Part shown: piece by piece, positions 1 to 5,656 of the stretch
Position numbering within the stretch: the stretch's first letter is position 1
Layout: every line of letters begins with the position of its first letter
DNA from: Gammaproteobacteria bacterium UBA2810
GTDB lineage: Bacteria > Pseudomonadota > Gammaproteobacteria > Enterobacterales > Succinivibrionaceae
DNA length: 5,656 bases
NCBI GenBank assembly: GCA_002351705.1
Contig: DEHC01000062.1
Coordinates: 23,108 to 28,763, forward strand
Direction: 5' to 3'
Notes under the pieces: model-generated
Told to the model about the DNA's origin: nothing
What the model saw: only the letters and a program-made list of their open reading frames with translations
Databases searched by the model: none
Program-made: the position numbers and the translations under genes

Positions 1-327
1 TACTATGGCCTCTGCTGACTTCCCGCCGTTAGTTGTTACTGCCGCTTCCGCGGCCGGCGGGACCTCCCCGGGCAAGAACACTGACTTTCATTCCATAACC
101 GCCGTCTTTACCTCAGCGGCTTCCGTCCGGTTATTGGACTTTACGTTATCTTGGACGCTTGTCCGCCACCGCGGCCTGAGACGATTCCTGTTCGTCGGTC
201 CGGAAATTTGCTATCGCGCTTCTTTCAGCTATTGGATTGCTCCGACCACCTTGCGTTTCGCTGACTCTTCCCTCCAGCTTGCGAGCTCGGGACTTCACCC
301 TACAGACAGTGCCCATGCCGAGCACAC
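1..327 (-). mobile_element. Group II intron (class C), 5' ribozyme part (domains I-III), partial
   Basis: Read on the minus strand, the element opens with GTGTGCTCGGCATGGGC, fitting the GUGYG 5' end of group II introns. It continues with GTAGGGTGAAGTCCCGAGC, AACGCAAGG, then CTTGCCCGGGGAGGTC and, at the window edge, GAAGTCAGCAGAGGCCATAG. As I remember it, the Oceanobacillus iheyensis class IIC intron has the same blocks in the same order at similar spacing. This covers domain I through domain III; domain IV, which normally carries the reverse transcriptase/maturase, would start just beyond position 1. The 5' splice site lies between 328 (exon) and 327 (intron). The position directly after a terminator hairpin is the known target preference of class C introns. 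No protein gene is supported in this stretch; apparent plus-strand reading frames here are chance. Whether the intron is complete and active cannot be told from this window. Confidence 0.9.
149..152 (-). other. Putative EBS1 of the group II intron
   Basis: The minus strand reads AAGA followed by TAACGTAAAGTCC. AAGA is complementary to the TCTT that ends the 5' exon (331-328). Its placement upstream of AAAGTCC corresponds to the EBS1 region of the remembered O. iheyensis class IIC intron. This is an inference from alignment by eye, without a folded model of domain I. Confidence 0.45.
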
Positions 328-331
328 AAGA
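328..331 (-). other. Putative IBS1 of the group II intron (5' exon end)
   Basis: The last four exon bases before the intron read TCTT on the minus strand. They can pair with AAGA at 152-149 inside the intron. The aligned O. iheyensis intron, as I remember it, has its EBS1 at that same place, just upstream of the AAAGTCC block. Class C introns use a short IBS1 next to a terminator stem, and this fits. Four base pairs alone is weak evidence; the aligned position is what makes it plausible. Confidence 0.5.
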
Positions 332-369
332 AACGGCGGCGGGAGGGAAGCCCTTCCGCCGCCGTTTTT
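329..369 (-). terminator. Rho-independent terminator of the operon, with intron inserted in its U-tract
   Basis: Positions 331-347 pair with 351-367 as a 17-bp stem (CGGCGGCGG against CCGCCGCCG at its core, one G-T pair) closed by a three-base loop. Weak pairs extend it to 329/369. It lies about 20 bases after the TAG stop of the VWA gene, where the minus-strand operon should end. On the minus strand the stem is followed by TTTCTT and then by the first base of the group II intron, so the intron interrupts the T-rich tail. On the plus strand the stem is followed by TTTTT, so it could also work in that direction. Confidence 0.9.
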
Positions 370-389
370 CTGCACTGCTCCTCCTGATG

Positions 390-2168
390 CTACTTGCAGT
401 GCCTGGTGTCCGGGATCTTCGATATCGCGCTGTTTATGGCCTTGGCCATGTCAGTCTCGGAGTCAACCCGGTAGAACTTGCCTCCGGTCGCGTCGGATAT
501 GCACTTGATCATCCTGGAGCTCGAATGGAGGGAGATGACGTCAATCCTGAACTTCGGCTGCCTCCGGTGGATCTCCCTCGCGGCCATGCAGACATTGCCG
601 ACCGAGCAGTTGTCATCGCCGTCGGAGAGCACGATTCCATAGGCCTCCTCGGTTGCGCCGTCGACCATCTTGCTCATGGCAAAGAGCGCGGTGTAAAGGT
701 CAGTCCCGGAGTAGTTGGGGAGCTTTCTGAGGCTGAACGCGCTGTTGAGGTTCTGGAACAGCCTGGCCTGCGAGCCGTAGCCGTACGATCTCGAGTATCC
801 GCCGCAGCCTCCGATGGAGACAAAGCCGAGGGGGATCCTGCTGTCGATTTTCTGCACCTGCTCCTTCAGCGCCTTTTTCTCGACATCCATCCTGGTCGGA
901 TGCTCAAAGAGCGGGCCGTGGTAGGAACCTCCGCCGCCCGTAAAAAGTCCGAGAAGCCCGCCTGACTGCAGCCTGTCCATGATTCGCAGCTCCCTGTCAA
1001 CCTCAGAGTCAGAGAGGCTGAAGTTCCAGTCCATCGAGGCCGAGACATCAGCGCCTATTACGACAGACGGGAACCTGAGCTCGCCCTTGACGACCTTGCA
1101 GACCGGATCATTCTGCACAGGTGTCGCCACAGTCTGCTTCACAGGCTCCGCCTTCGGTGCCTCGGGCTTCGGAGTCTCGGTCTTCCCTGTCACCTTCGGA
1201 GGCTCCGGCTCAGCTGGCACTGCGTCCGGATCAAAGAGCGTCCCGAGCAGATCGCCCTCGTCAGGGGCGGCCTCTGGAGCAGCGGCCTCAGGCTCCGCCG
1301 GCTCCGGCTCTGCCTCCTCCTCAGTGTCCTTCGCGTCATCAGCGTTCATGAGCTTCTTCATCTCGCTGCAGGGGATGGACTTTCCCTGATAGATGCACAT
1401 GGGGATATCCGGCTCGTCAGCCTTCTCTGGCTCCGCCTTATTGAGCGGCTCGGTCTTCGCCGGCTCGCTCTCTCCGGTGAGTCCCCTGTACCAGTTCATC
1501 AGATCAAAGCGGAAATAGTACGCGAGCCAGCCGAGAGCAAGCAGCAGGAGGAGAAGAAGGAGCGCCGCAAGGAGCTTCCACAGGCAGCCGCTGCCGCCTG
1601 CGGGCTTTACGGGAGGAACCGGTACTGGCTTAGGCTCGGGCTGAGGCTCAGGTTTGGGTTCGGGCTTAGGCTCAGGTCTGGGCTCCGGTTTCGGCTCGGG
1701 CTTCGGCTGCGGTCTGGGCTTCGGCTCGGCGCGGCCGCCGTACATGACAATCTCGGTGTCAACGGCAGCGAGATAGAACGAGTCATCGCGCACATAGGAG
1801 AGAACGCCCTGGACCGCGTCCCTGGCGCTCCCGCCGAGCCCCTTCAGGTTCTCCTCCTTCCCGGCCCAGTCGAGAAAGGCCTCGGTTCTTTTCCTGAAGC
1901 GCTCTGCCGCCTCAGCGTACGGACCGCCCTCAAGGCTCTTCAGCGCCCCGAGGCCGCAGGCGTCCGTCCCGAGATGCTCGGACTTCCCGGGGAGATCCGT
2001 GTACCATCCCGTAACGCTGTTTCCGCGGCTGCTGTCATTCCAGGAGAAAATCCTCTCGACACCGGCCGGAAGACGGCCGGACACCGCACGGCGGAAGGCA
2101 TCCTTCCTGCCGATATCCATAGCGCTGTCATGGGCCGCTCCTGCAGAGCCTGTTGCGATACGCTGCAT
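390..2168 (-). CDS. Single-pass membrane protein with K/E-P repeats and a C-terminal VWA domain (PpkA-like periplasmic half, no kinase)
   Basis: This 592-residue protein has five parts. Residues 1-146 are a domain I do not recognise, with no kinase motifs (no Gly-rich loop, HRD or DFG). Residues 147-190 are a K/E/R/Q-P dipeptide repeat. Residues about 195-217 are a Leu-rich membrane helix. Residues about 231-352 are an acidic Ala/Glu/Pro linker with Cys258 and Cys267. Residues about 366-588 are a von Willebrand factor A domain. The MIDAS is complete: DVSAS at 374-378, the SGTD threonine at 489 and SDGDD around 516. Eight cysteines lie after the helix, consistent with an oxidising periplasm. 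With no cleavable signal and a central helix, the likely topology is N-terminus inside, VWA outside. The start is ATG at 2168, preceded by AGGTG five bases upstream and 8 bases after the preceding stop. The layout resembles the membrane and VWA part of the Ser/Thr kinase PpkA of type VI loci; this is inferred from domain order and neighbours. Its role may be protein-protein sensing in the envelope. Confidence 0.92.
   Translation of the reverse strand: MQRIATGSAGAAHDSAMDIGRKDAFRRAVSGRLPAGVERIFSWNDSSRGNSVTGWYTDLPGKSEHLGTDACGLGALKSLEGGPYAEAAERFRKRTEAFLDWAGKEENLKGLGGSARDAVQGVLSYVRDDSFYLAAVDTEIVMYGGRAEPKPRPQPKPEPKPEPRPEPKPEPKPEPQPEPKPVPVPPVKPAGGSGCLWKLLAALLLLLLLLALGWLAYYFRFDLMNWYRGLTGESEPAKTEPLNKAEPEKADEPDIPMCIYQGKSIPCSEMKKLMNADDAKDTEEEAEPEPAEPEAAAPEAAPDEGDLLGTLFDPDAVPAEPEPPKVTGKTETPKPEAPKAEPVKQTVATPVQNDPVCKVVKGELRFPSVVIGADVSASMDWNFSLSDSEVDRELRIMDRLQSGGLLGLFTGGGGSYHGPLFEHPTRMDVEKKALKEQVQKIDSRIPLGFVSIGGCGGYSRSYGYGSQARLFQNLNSAFSLRKLPNYSGTDLYTALFAMSKMVDGATEEAYGIVLSDGDDNCSVGNVCMAAREIHRRQPKFRIDVISLHSSSRMIKCISDATGGKFYRVDSETDMAKAINSAISKIPDTRHCK
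1599..1730 (-). repeat. Pro-dipeptide (XP)n coding repeat in the VWA gene
   Basis: Residues 147-190 of the VWA protein alternate proline with K, E, R or Q, with runs such as PKPEPKPEPRPEP. The DNA is a degenerate six-base repeat, with units on the plus strand like GGCTCG, GGCTCA and GGTTTC. The region is not perfectly repeated at the DNA level, which suggests selection for the extended rod-like peptide. It resembles the TonB proline-rich spacer but precedes the membrane helix, so it would be cytoplasmic under the predicted topology. Slippage could alter its length. Confidence 0.85.
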
Positions 2169-2176
2169 ATAAACAC

Positions 2177-2689
2177 CTATTTCATAAGAATGGACTCAAG
2201 TTCACTCTGCTTTCTCTGCAGCTCCTCGAGCTTCCGCTGCTTCTTCCTGGTCTCGGCACTGGTCTCAGGGGAAATTGCGGCCGCGTCATTCTGCAGGCGG
2301 TCTATCTCCCTGAGCTTCTGCTGCACGTCGGCGCGGTTCCGGTCCTCTGCGCTGATGGAATTTCTCAGCTTTCTCGTGGATCTGTTAAGGCTCTGCTCCA
2401 TCCTCCTCAGATCCTCCTTCACCGAGCCGGTGTTCCTCACGTCAGTGCGGAGTCTCTGCTCCTCCTCAGCGAGTTTCTTTCCGCGGCTGTTGAGGCCCCT
2501 GAGCTCCTCCTCCTGCATCTGGTGGCGCCTCGCGAAGAGCCCCTGGTCGGCGCAGGCCTTCTTCAGCGCGAAGCTCATGCTGCGGTTTGACGGATCGCAG
2601 TCCTCGATCGTAGGGTGCAGATCAGAGGCGCATGATGCCATAAGTGGTGCGGCAATGAATGCAATGACAGCCGCTGCAGTCTTTCTCAT
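2177..2689 (-). CDS. Small coiled-coil envelope protein, probable lipoprotein
   Basis: This 170-residue protein begins with a short signal sequence (MRKT, a hydrophobic stretch, then PLMASC with Cys20). The lipobox has Met at -3, which is less usual than Leu, so lipidation is likely but not certain; cleavage by signal peptidase I is the alternative. Cys31 and Cys46 could form a disulfide. From about residue 55 to 168 the chain is charged and helical with heptad-like spacing (EEELRGL, LAEEEQRLR, LRRMEQSLNR, LEELQRKQSELESIL), indicating a long coiled coil. The ATG start overlaps the preceding stop codon (ATGA at 2689-2686) and has GGGAGG ten bases upstream, so translation is probably coupled. 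I do not recognise the family. The context suggests an accessory subunit of the same envelope complex as its neighbours. Confidence 0.85.
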   Translation of the reverse strand: MRKTAAAVIAFIAAPLMASCASDLHPTIEDCDPSNRSMSFALKKACADQGLFARRHQMQEEELRGLNSRGKKLAEEEQRLRTDVRNTGSVKEDLRRMEQSLNRSTRKLRNSISAEDRNRADVQQKLREIDRLQNDAAAISPETSAETRKKQRKLEELQRKQSELESILMK

Positions 2690-3429
2690 AACTGAAGAGC
2701 CTCCCGCTCGTCTCCCATTGTCATAACCAGGCCCTCAAGCTCGGAAACGTTTCGCTCGTACAGGGCAAGCTTGGCGTCAAGCTCGTCTGACTGGGTATAG
2801 TAACCGTGCTCCCTCGCGCTTGCCGAATCGTTCTTGAAGATTTTCTGCTGCTTTTTGGCCTCGGCTAGGGTCTTTTTATACTTCTCGTTTTCCTTCTTCA
2901 TAGAGGCAAGCTTCGCCTCTGCCTCGTCGTGGCTTATGGTGCCCTTTCTAACGCCCTGTTTGAGACGGGCGATCTCGGCCTTGTTGCTCTTGAGCTCCGA
3001 CCTCAGGCGCGCGGTCATGTTGGCAAGAGCCTCGTTCCTCGCGTCAACCTGTGAAATCTCCGCCTTGAGGTGGGCCTCGTCGTTTGCCGCGCTGGCACGG
3101 TCCTTGTCATACTGGTAGTTCTCGACAAGGCCGTACACGCAGCCGCCTGCCGCGCCGACTCCGGCTCCGACCAGCGCACCGGTAAGCGCTCCCTCCCGGT
3201 CCTTGGTAGCTCCGACAAGGGCTCCGGCGATGCCGCCGAAAAGCGCGCCGAAAAGGCTCTTTACCGCACAGTTCTGGCCTCCGGCCTCGGAGAAGAACAC
3301 CGCCTGATCACGGTCCAGATCATCCTCCGTGCCGTCGCCGGAGGTGCCTCCCATCGATGTGCAGCCCGCGAGCAGGCAGGCCAGGCAGGCGCCTGCGAGC
3401 GGCTTGGCAGAAAACTTAATCCTCTTCAT
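2686..3429 (-). CDS. Outer-membrane-type lipoprotein with glycine zipper and coiled coil (possible TagQ counterpart)
   Basis: This 247-residue protein begins MKRIKF and has a signal sequence ending in LLAGC (Cys23). Thr follows the cysteine, so nothing retains it in the inner membrane and outer-membrane sorting is expected. Residues about 59-104 form a glycine zipper in two halves (GALFGGIAGALVG and GALVGAGVGAAGG) split by the charged turn KDREG, suggesting a membrane-inserting or self-associating hairpin. Residues about 107-240 are a charged coiled coil. An in-frame GTG at 3468 would overlap the upstream stop and add 13 residues. I prefer the ATG at 3429 because AGGAGGA sits nine bases before it and the signal sequence is then canonical. 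Its place next to an FGE-like gene and an FtsX-type permease parallels TagQ, the lipoprotein of the Pseudomonas Tag cassette. That equivalence rests on context, not on recognised sequence similarity. Confidence 0.88.
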   Translation of the reverse strand: MKRIKFSAKPLAGACLACLLAGCTSMGGTSGDGTEDDLDRDQAVFFSEAGGQNCAVKSLFGALFGGIAGALVGATKDREGALTGALVGAGVGAAGGCVYGLVENYQYDKDRASAANDEAHLKAEISQVDARNEALANMTARLRSELKSNKAEIARLKQGVRKGTISHDEAEAKLASMKKENEKYKKTLAEAKKQQKIFKNDSASAREHGYYTQSDELDAKLALYERNVSELEGLVMTMGDEREALQL

Positions 3430-3438
3430 GAACCTGAA

Positions 3439-3445
3439 TCCTCCT
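3439..3445 (-). promoter_or_regulatory. Strong ribosome binding site deciding the lipoprotein start
   Basis: The minus strand reads AGGAGGA, nine bases before ATG at 3429. This near-perfect Shine-Dalgarno sequence lies inside the longer reading frame that would start at GTG 3468. It argues that translation begins at the ATG, giving a standard lipoprotein signal sequence. Confidence 0.75.
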
Positions 3446-3464
3446 GCAGGCTGTTTTCCCGGCT

Positions 3465-5159
3465 TCACTTCCGCCTGACCGACGAGCAGTCAGAAATCCA
3501 TCTGTCATCCGCGTCGCCCGCCCCCTTGTAGGCAGCGTTCAGATGCGTGAAATACGTCTCGGCAAACTCAGAGAGATTGCCGTTCTGCATCTTCGAGATG
3601 TAGAGCAGGGCCCTGTCCTTCTGCGAGCTGATTACCGGGAGATCATAGTTGCCGACAGTCACCTTGAGGGTCGAGCGGTAGTAATTCACGAGGCCGTCAA
3701 GCACCCCCTTGCTTGCCGCGCGCTTCCTGCCGAACCCGTCAAGCTGATCCTCACTGCAGAGCTTGCTGTCGCTGCCTTTATCGCACATCTTCTTTGTATC
3801 GGCAAGGAGCCTCGTAAGCCTGTCAAGATCCATATTTTGCTTTGCTATGCTCGAGCAGAGGAAGGCGCCGAGCTGGTAATTCGCGACAATCGCGCTGTTT
3901 CTCTGCTCCTCGCGGGCACTGTTGGCAGACCTTAAGTCTTCCTGCACCGAGACAAGCGACTGCCTGAGCCCCGCAAGCTCGTTCTGAAGGCCGGCAAGCT
4001 CATTCTCACGGTCGCTGCTGCTTTCCTGCATCTCGCGGTTCGCCTCGGTAAGCTCGCGGTTCCTCCTCAGGATCTCCTCCTGGTTCCTCAGCTTCTTCTC
4101 AAGCTCCTGGATTTTGCCGACAGTTCCTGCGTTGCCGCCGTGAGTGTCGCCTTTATTGCTGTCATCACCGAGGCTGCTCCATTCCTTCCTGATCTCATCG
4201 AGGCGGTTTGGTGACGTGATGGCCGGAGCTCCAACAGCCGTCCTGAAGCCGATGGTCTTTGCCGTAAACTCCTTTCCGCCTGAATAGTACTGATGCTCTG
4301 TCCTGACACCGTAGAAAAGGCCTGCGCCCGGGGTCTGGTAGCTGCCTCCCCTGGTCTCGAAGCCGCTCGCCTGGCCGTGCTCCCGGCTGCGCTTGCTGAG
4401 CCTGAAGGGCGTTGATGTCATCTCATCCGCGTTTCCGAGCATGTCAAAAAGCCCGGATCCGTCAGCCTTCTTCAGGCCGACGAGCTGAAGCCTGCCGTTG
4501 GCGCTGCCGCTGCTCCAGGCGACATCATCCACATTCTCCGGAGCATCGCGGCCGGTCTCTCCGGCAACCCCGCCGCGCGCGGCGTACTCCCACTCGGTTC
4601 CTGTCGGAAGCCTGATGAAGCCGGGCTGTCCGTCTTCCTTCGGCATTTTGTCCGGGGCATTCTCATAGAGCCACCTGTTGTATTTCCGGGTGAACTCCAT
4701 GGCGTCATACCAGCTGATTTTGACAGCCGGAACGCCAAGCTTCATGTCCCCGTTCGGGCATTTCTGCCCGTCAGTCATGACCGCGTCGTACTGCGCCTGG
4801 GTGACCTCATACTTGCCGATCCAGTAGTATCTGCCCTCCTTCGGGGTTTTCGGACTGAAGGAGCCTGCAATGTACGAGGATCCGGCCGAGTCAACTGCAG
4901 GCTGCGCCTCGCCGCTGCTGATCCCGACCGAAACCTTCACGTCATCGAGAGGCCCCTTTGCCGAAGTCTGGATGCGTCTGAAGACCATTTTCCCGCCGCA
5001 GGGCATGGGGAGGGCGAGCTCGTTTTTGCCAGCGTCAGAGGCCGGCACCGGATCCCAGAGATCCCTCGAGGCGTATGCCCCGGAGGAACATGCGAGCGAC
5101 AGCGCCGCCCCCAGAAGAGTGGCCGGCCTTATGACCGCCCCGCGATTTACAGAACTCAC
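3465..5159 (-). CDS. Secreted SUMF1/FGE-like domain protein with coiled coil and C-terminal helical domain (TagR-like)
   Basis: This 564-residue protein has a signal peptide (residues 1-30, likely cut after AYA). A SUMF1/formylglycine-generating-enzyme fold follows at about 110-310. Typical motifs are YYWIGKYEVTQAQYDAVM, PAVKISWYDAMEF, RLPTGTEWEYAARGG, RGGSY and GFRTA. The usual GNVWEW block has become GNADEM, and the cysteine pair that binds copper in true FGE is absent near 275-305, so sulfatase activation is unlikely. Residues about 345-425 form a coiled coil, and 426-564 an unrecognised helical region with four cysteines. The start is GTG at 5159 with AAGGAG seven bases upstream; the stop lies 58 bases downstream of no other gene but directly overlaps the alternative GTG of the next frame. 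Catalytically silent FGE-like proteins next to an FtsX permease, a lipoprotein and a VWA protein match TagR, which acts upstream of PpkA. The long C-terminal extension appears unlike TagR, as far as I recall it. TagR-like function is inferred. Confidence 0.93.
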   Translation of the reverse strand: MSSVNRGAVIRPATLLGAALSLACSSGAYASRDLWDPVPASDAGKNELALPMPCGGKMVFRRIQTSAKGPLDDVKVSVGISSGEAQPAVDSAGSSYIAGSFSPKTPKEGRYYWIGKYEVTQAQYDAVMTDGQKCPNGDMKLGVPAVKISWYDAMEFTRKYNRWLYENAPDKMPKEDGQPGFIRLPTGTEWEYAARGGVAGETGRDAPENVDDVAWSSGSANGRLQLVGLKKADGSGLFDMLGNADEMTSTPFRLSKRSREHGQASGFETRGGSYQTPGAGLFYGVRTEHQYYSGGKEFTAKTIGFRTAVGAPAITSPNRLDEIRKEWSSLGDDSNKGDTHGGNAGTVGKIQELEKKLRNQEEILRRNRELTEANREMQESSSDRENELAGLQNELAGLRQSLVSVQEDLRSANSAREEQRNSAIVANYQLGAFLCSSIAKQNMDLDRLTRLLADTKKMCDKGSDSKLCSEDQLDGFGRKRAASKGVLDGLVNYYRSTLKVTVGNYDLPVISSQKDRALLYISKMQNGNLSEFAETYFTHLNAAYKGAGDADDRWISDCSSVRRK

Positions 5160-5166
5160 AGCAGAT

Positions 5167-5172
5167 CTCCTT
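5167..5172 (-). promoter_or_regulatory. Ribosome binding site supporting a GTG start
   Basis: AAGGAG on the minus strand stands seven bases before the GTG at 5159. The following codons give a good signal peptide, and no in-frame ATG lies nearby, so the GTG is the likely start of the SUMF1-domain gene. Confidence 0.75.
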
Positions 5173-5217
5173 GCATCATGTTGACACAGACTGGTTTTTC
5201 AGGCTCTCCGGACTCAC

Positions 5218-5656
5218 TCAGTACCTGACGCTCCTCAGCGCTTCCCCGGGCTCTATGATCGAGGCCTGCCATGCCCCCCAGAGAGAGGCCATAAGCGAGA
5301 TCGAGAGAACGGCGGCATACCCTGAGATTATATGCCATACGCCGAGCGTGCTGACCACATTATCGCCGAGTCCAGCGCCGAAATGGGCGTTGAATGTCAT
5401 ACTTCCGACAAAATAAACTATGCACGCCGCGGCATAGGCGGCAGTCGAGAGGATGAACGCCTCGGCCGTCAGGAACAGCGACACGCGCTTTCTCGTAAGT
5501 CCCATCAGGCGCAGCATGGCTATGGTCTGCTTCTTCCTCTCGATGTCAGCGGTGAAGGTGCCGAAGAGGAAGCAGGTCATGCCGGCTGCCGAGACCAGCG
5601 CCACGAGCCAGAACACATAGTCAAGCGCGCTCCTCACGAACCTTGCCCTGCTGATG
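5218..5656 (-). CDS. FtsX/MacB-type ABC transporter permease, C-terminal part (5' end outside window)
   Basis: About 145 residues are visible and the frame stays open to the window edge (it reads ISRARF before the GTG at 5637), so that GTG is internal and the true start lies outside. Three membrane segments are evident: YVFWLVALVSAAGMTCFLFG, then a helix around AEAFILSTAAYAAACIVYF, then IISGYAAVLSISLMASLWG. Between the first two lies the cytoplasmic block RKKQTIAMLRLMGLTRKRV, and the chain ends in IEPGEALRSVRY. These are hallmarks of the C-terminal FtsX domain of MacB/LolC-type permeases, where the 'LRxxGxxxxxV' loop follows the periplasmic domain. This family often works by mechanotransmission rather than transport. 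Its ATPase should be encoded upstream, outside the window. The neighbours suggest a TagS-like member of an envelope signalling cassette. A gap of 58 bases with no clear promoter or terminator separates it from the next gene. Confidence 0.92.
   Translation of the reverse strand, partial: ISRARFVRSALDYVFWLVALVSAAGMTCFLFGTFTADIERKKQTIAMLRLMGLTRKRVSLFLTAEAFILSTAAYAAACIVYFVGSMTFNAHFGAGLGDNVVSTLGVWHIISGYAAVLSISLMASLWGAWQASIIEPGEALRSVRY

Noticed and set aside
329..369. The hairpin as part of a CRISPR or IS inverted repeat
   Set aside because: It occurs once, has a three-base loop and a T-rich tail, and lies right after the last gene; a terminator explains it fully.
5..508. Open plus-strand reading frame of 167 residues over the left end
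   Set aside because: It runs antisense through the conserved group II intron RNA and across the terminator hairpin. Similar frames antisense to this intron type are common artefacts, and no ribosome binding site or protein family supports it.
237..965. Plus-strand frame of 242 residues
   Set aside because: It crosses the terminator and is antisense to the VWA domain, whose MIDAS motifs make the minus strand the coding one.
1974..2726. Plus-strand frame of 250 residues rich in Ser, Leu and Cys
   Set aside because: It is antisense to the coiled-coil protein and the start of the VWA gene; the Ser/Leu-rich composition is the expected complement of Glu/Lys/Arg-rich coiled-coil codons.
3427..3468. 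GTG at 3468 as start of the lipoprotein gene, with a GTGA overlap
   Set aside because: It would put 13 polar residues before a canonical signal sequence; the ATG at 3429 has a much better ribosome binding site. Not fully excluded.
5160..5217. A promoter or leader peptide between permease and SUMF1-domain gene
   Set aside because: A TTGACA on the plus strand (5180-5185) has no matching -10 box or gene downstream. A tiny minus-strand frame (MMQGDLL) ending at the GTG start is too short to support.

Overview
The window looks like accessory chromosomal DNA from a Gram-negative, high-GC bacterium, probably a proteobacterium. The evidence is two lipoprotein-type signal sequences, a periplasmic signal peptide, an inner-membrane ABC permease, and a gene set resembling the TagT-TagS-TagR-TagQ-PpkA envelope signalling cassette of type VI secretion loci. 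The genus cannot be fixed from the sequence. Arginine is often encoded by AGG.

All supported protein genes lie on the minus strand and read from right to left as one operon. In order of transcription they are: the C-terminal end of an FtsX/MacB-type permease (5656 to 5218, cut by the window edge); a secreted protein with a SUMF1/FGE-like domain, a coiled coil and an unrecognised C-terminal domain (5159 to 3465); a glycine-zipper coiled-coil lipoprotein (3429 to 2686); a small coiled-coil lipoprotein or secreted protein (2689 to 2177); and a single-pass membrane protein with a K/E-P dipeptide repeat and an intact MIDAS-type VWA domain (2168 to 390). Genes overlap or are separated by 60 bases or fewer. 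The operon ends in a strong Rho-independent terminator (about 329-369).

Immediately after the terminator stem, inside what would be its U-tract, begins the 5' end of a bacterial class C group II intron (minus strand, 327 to beyond position 1). Domains I to III of the ribozyme are visible. The reverse transcriptase ORF and domains V/VI would lie outside the window. The wide plus-strand reading frame over this region is an artefact of the structured RNA.

How the genes may work together (inference): the permease/ATPase, FGE-like protein and lipoproteins would form an envelope-spanning sensor. The VWA protein would be the membrane partner, as the periplasmic VWA part of PpkA is in Pseudomonas. 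Here its cytoplasmic part is only about 145 residues and shows no kinase motifs, so this would be a kinase-less variant, or one whose kinase is a separate protein. That is the most interesting point of the window.
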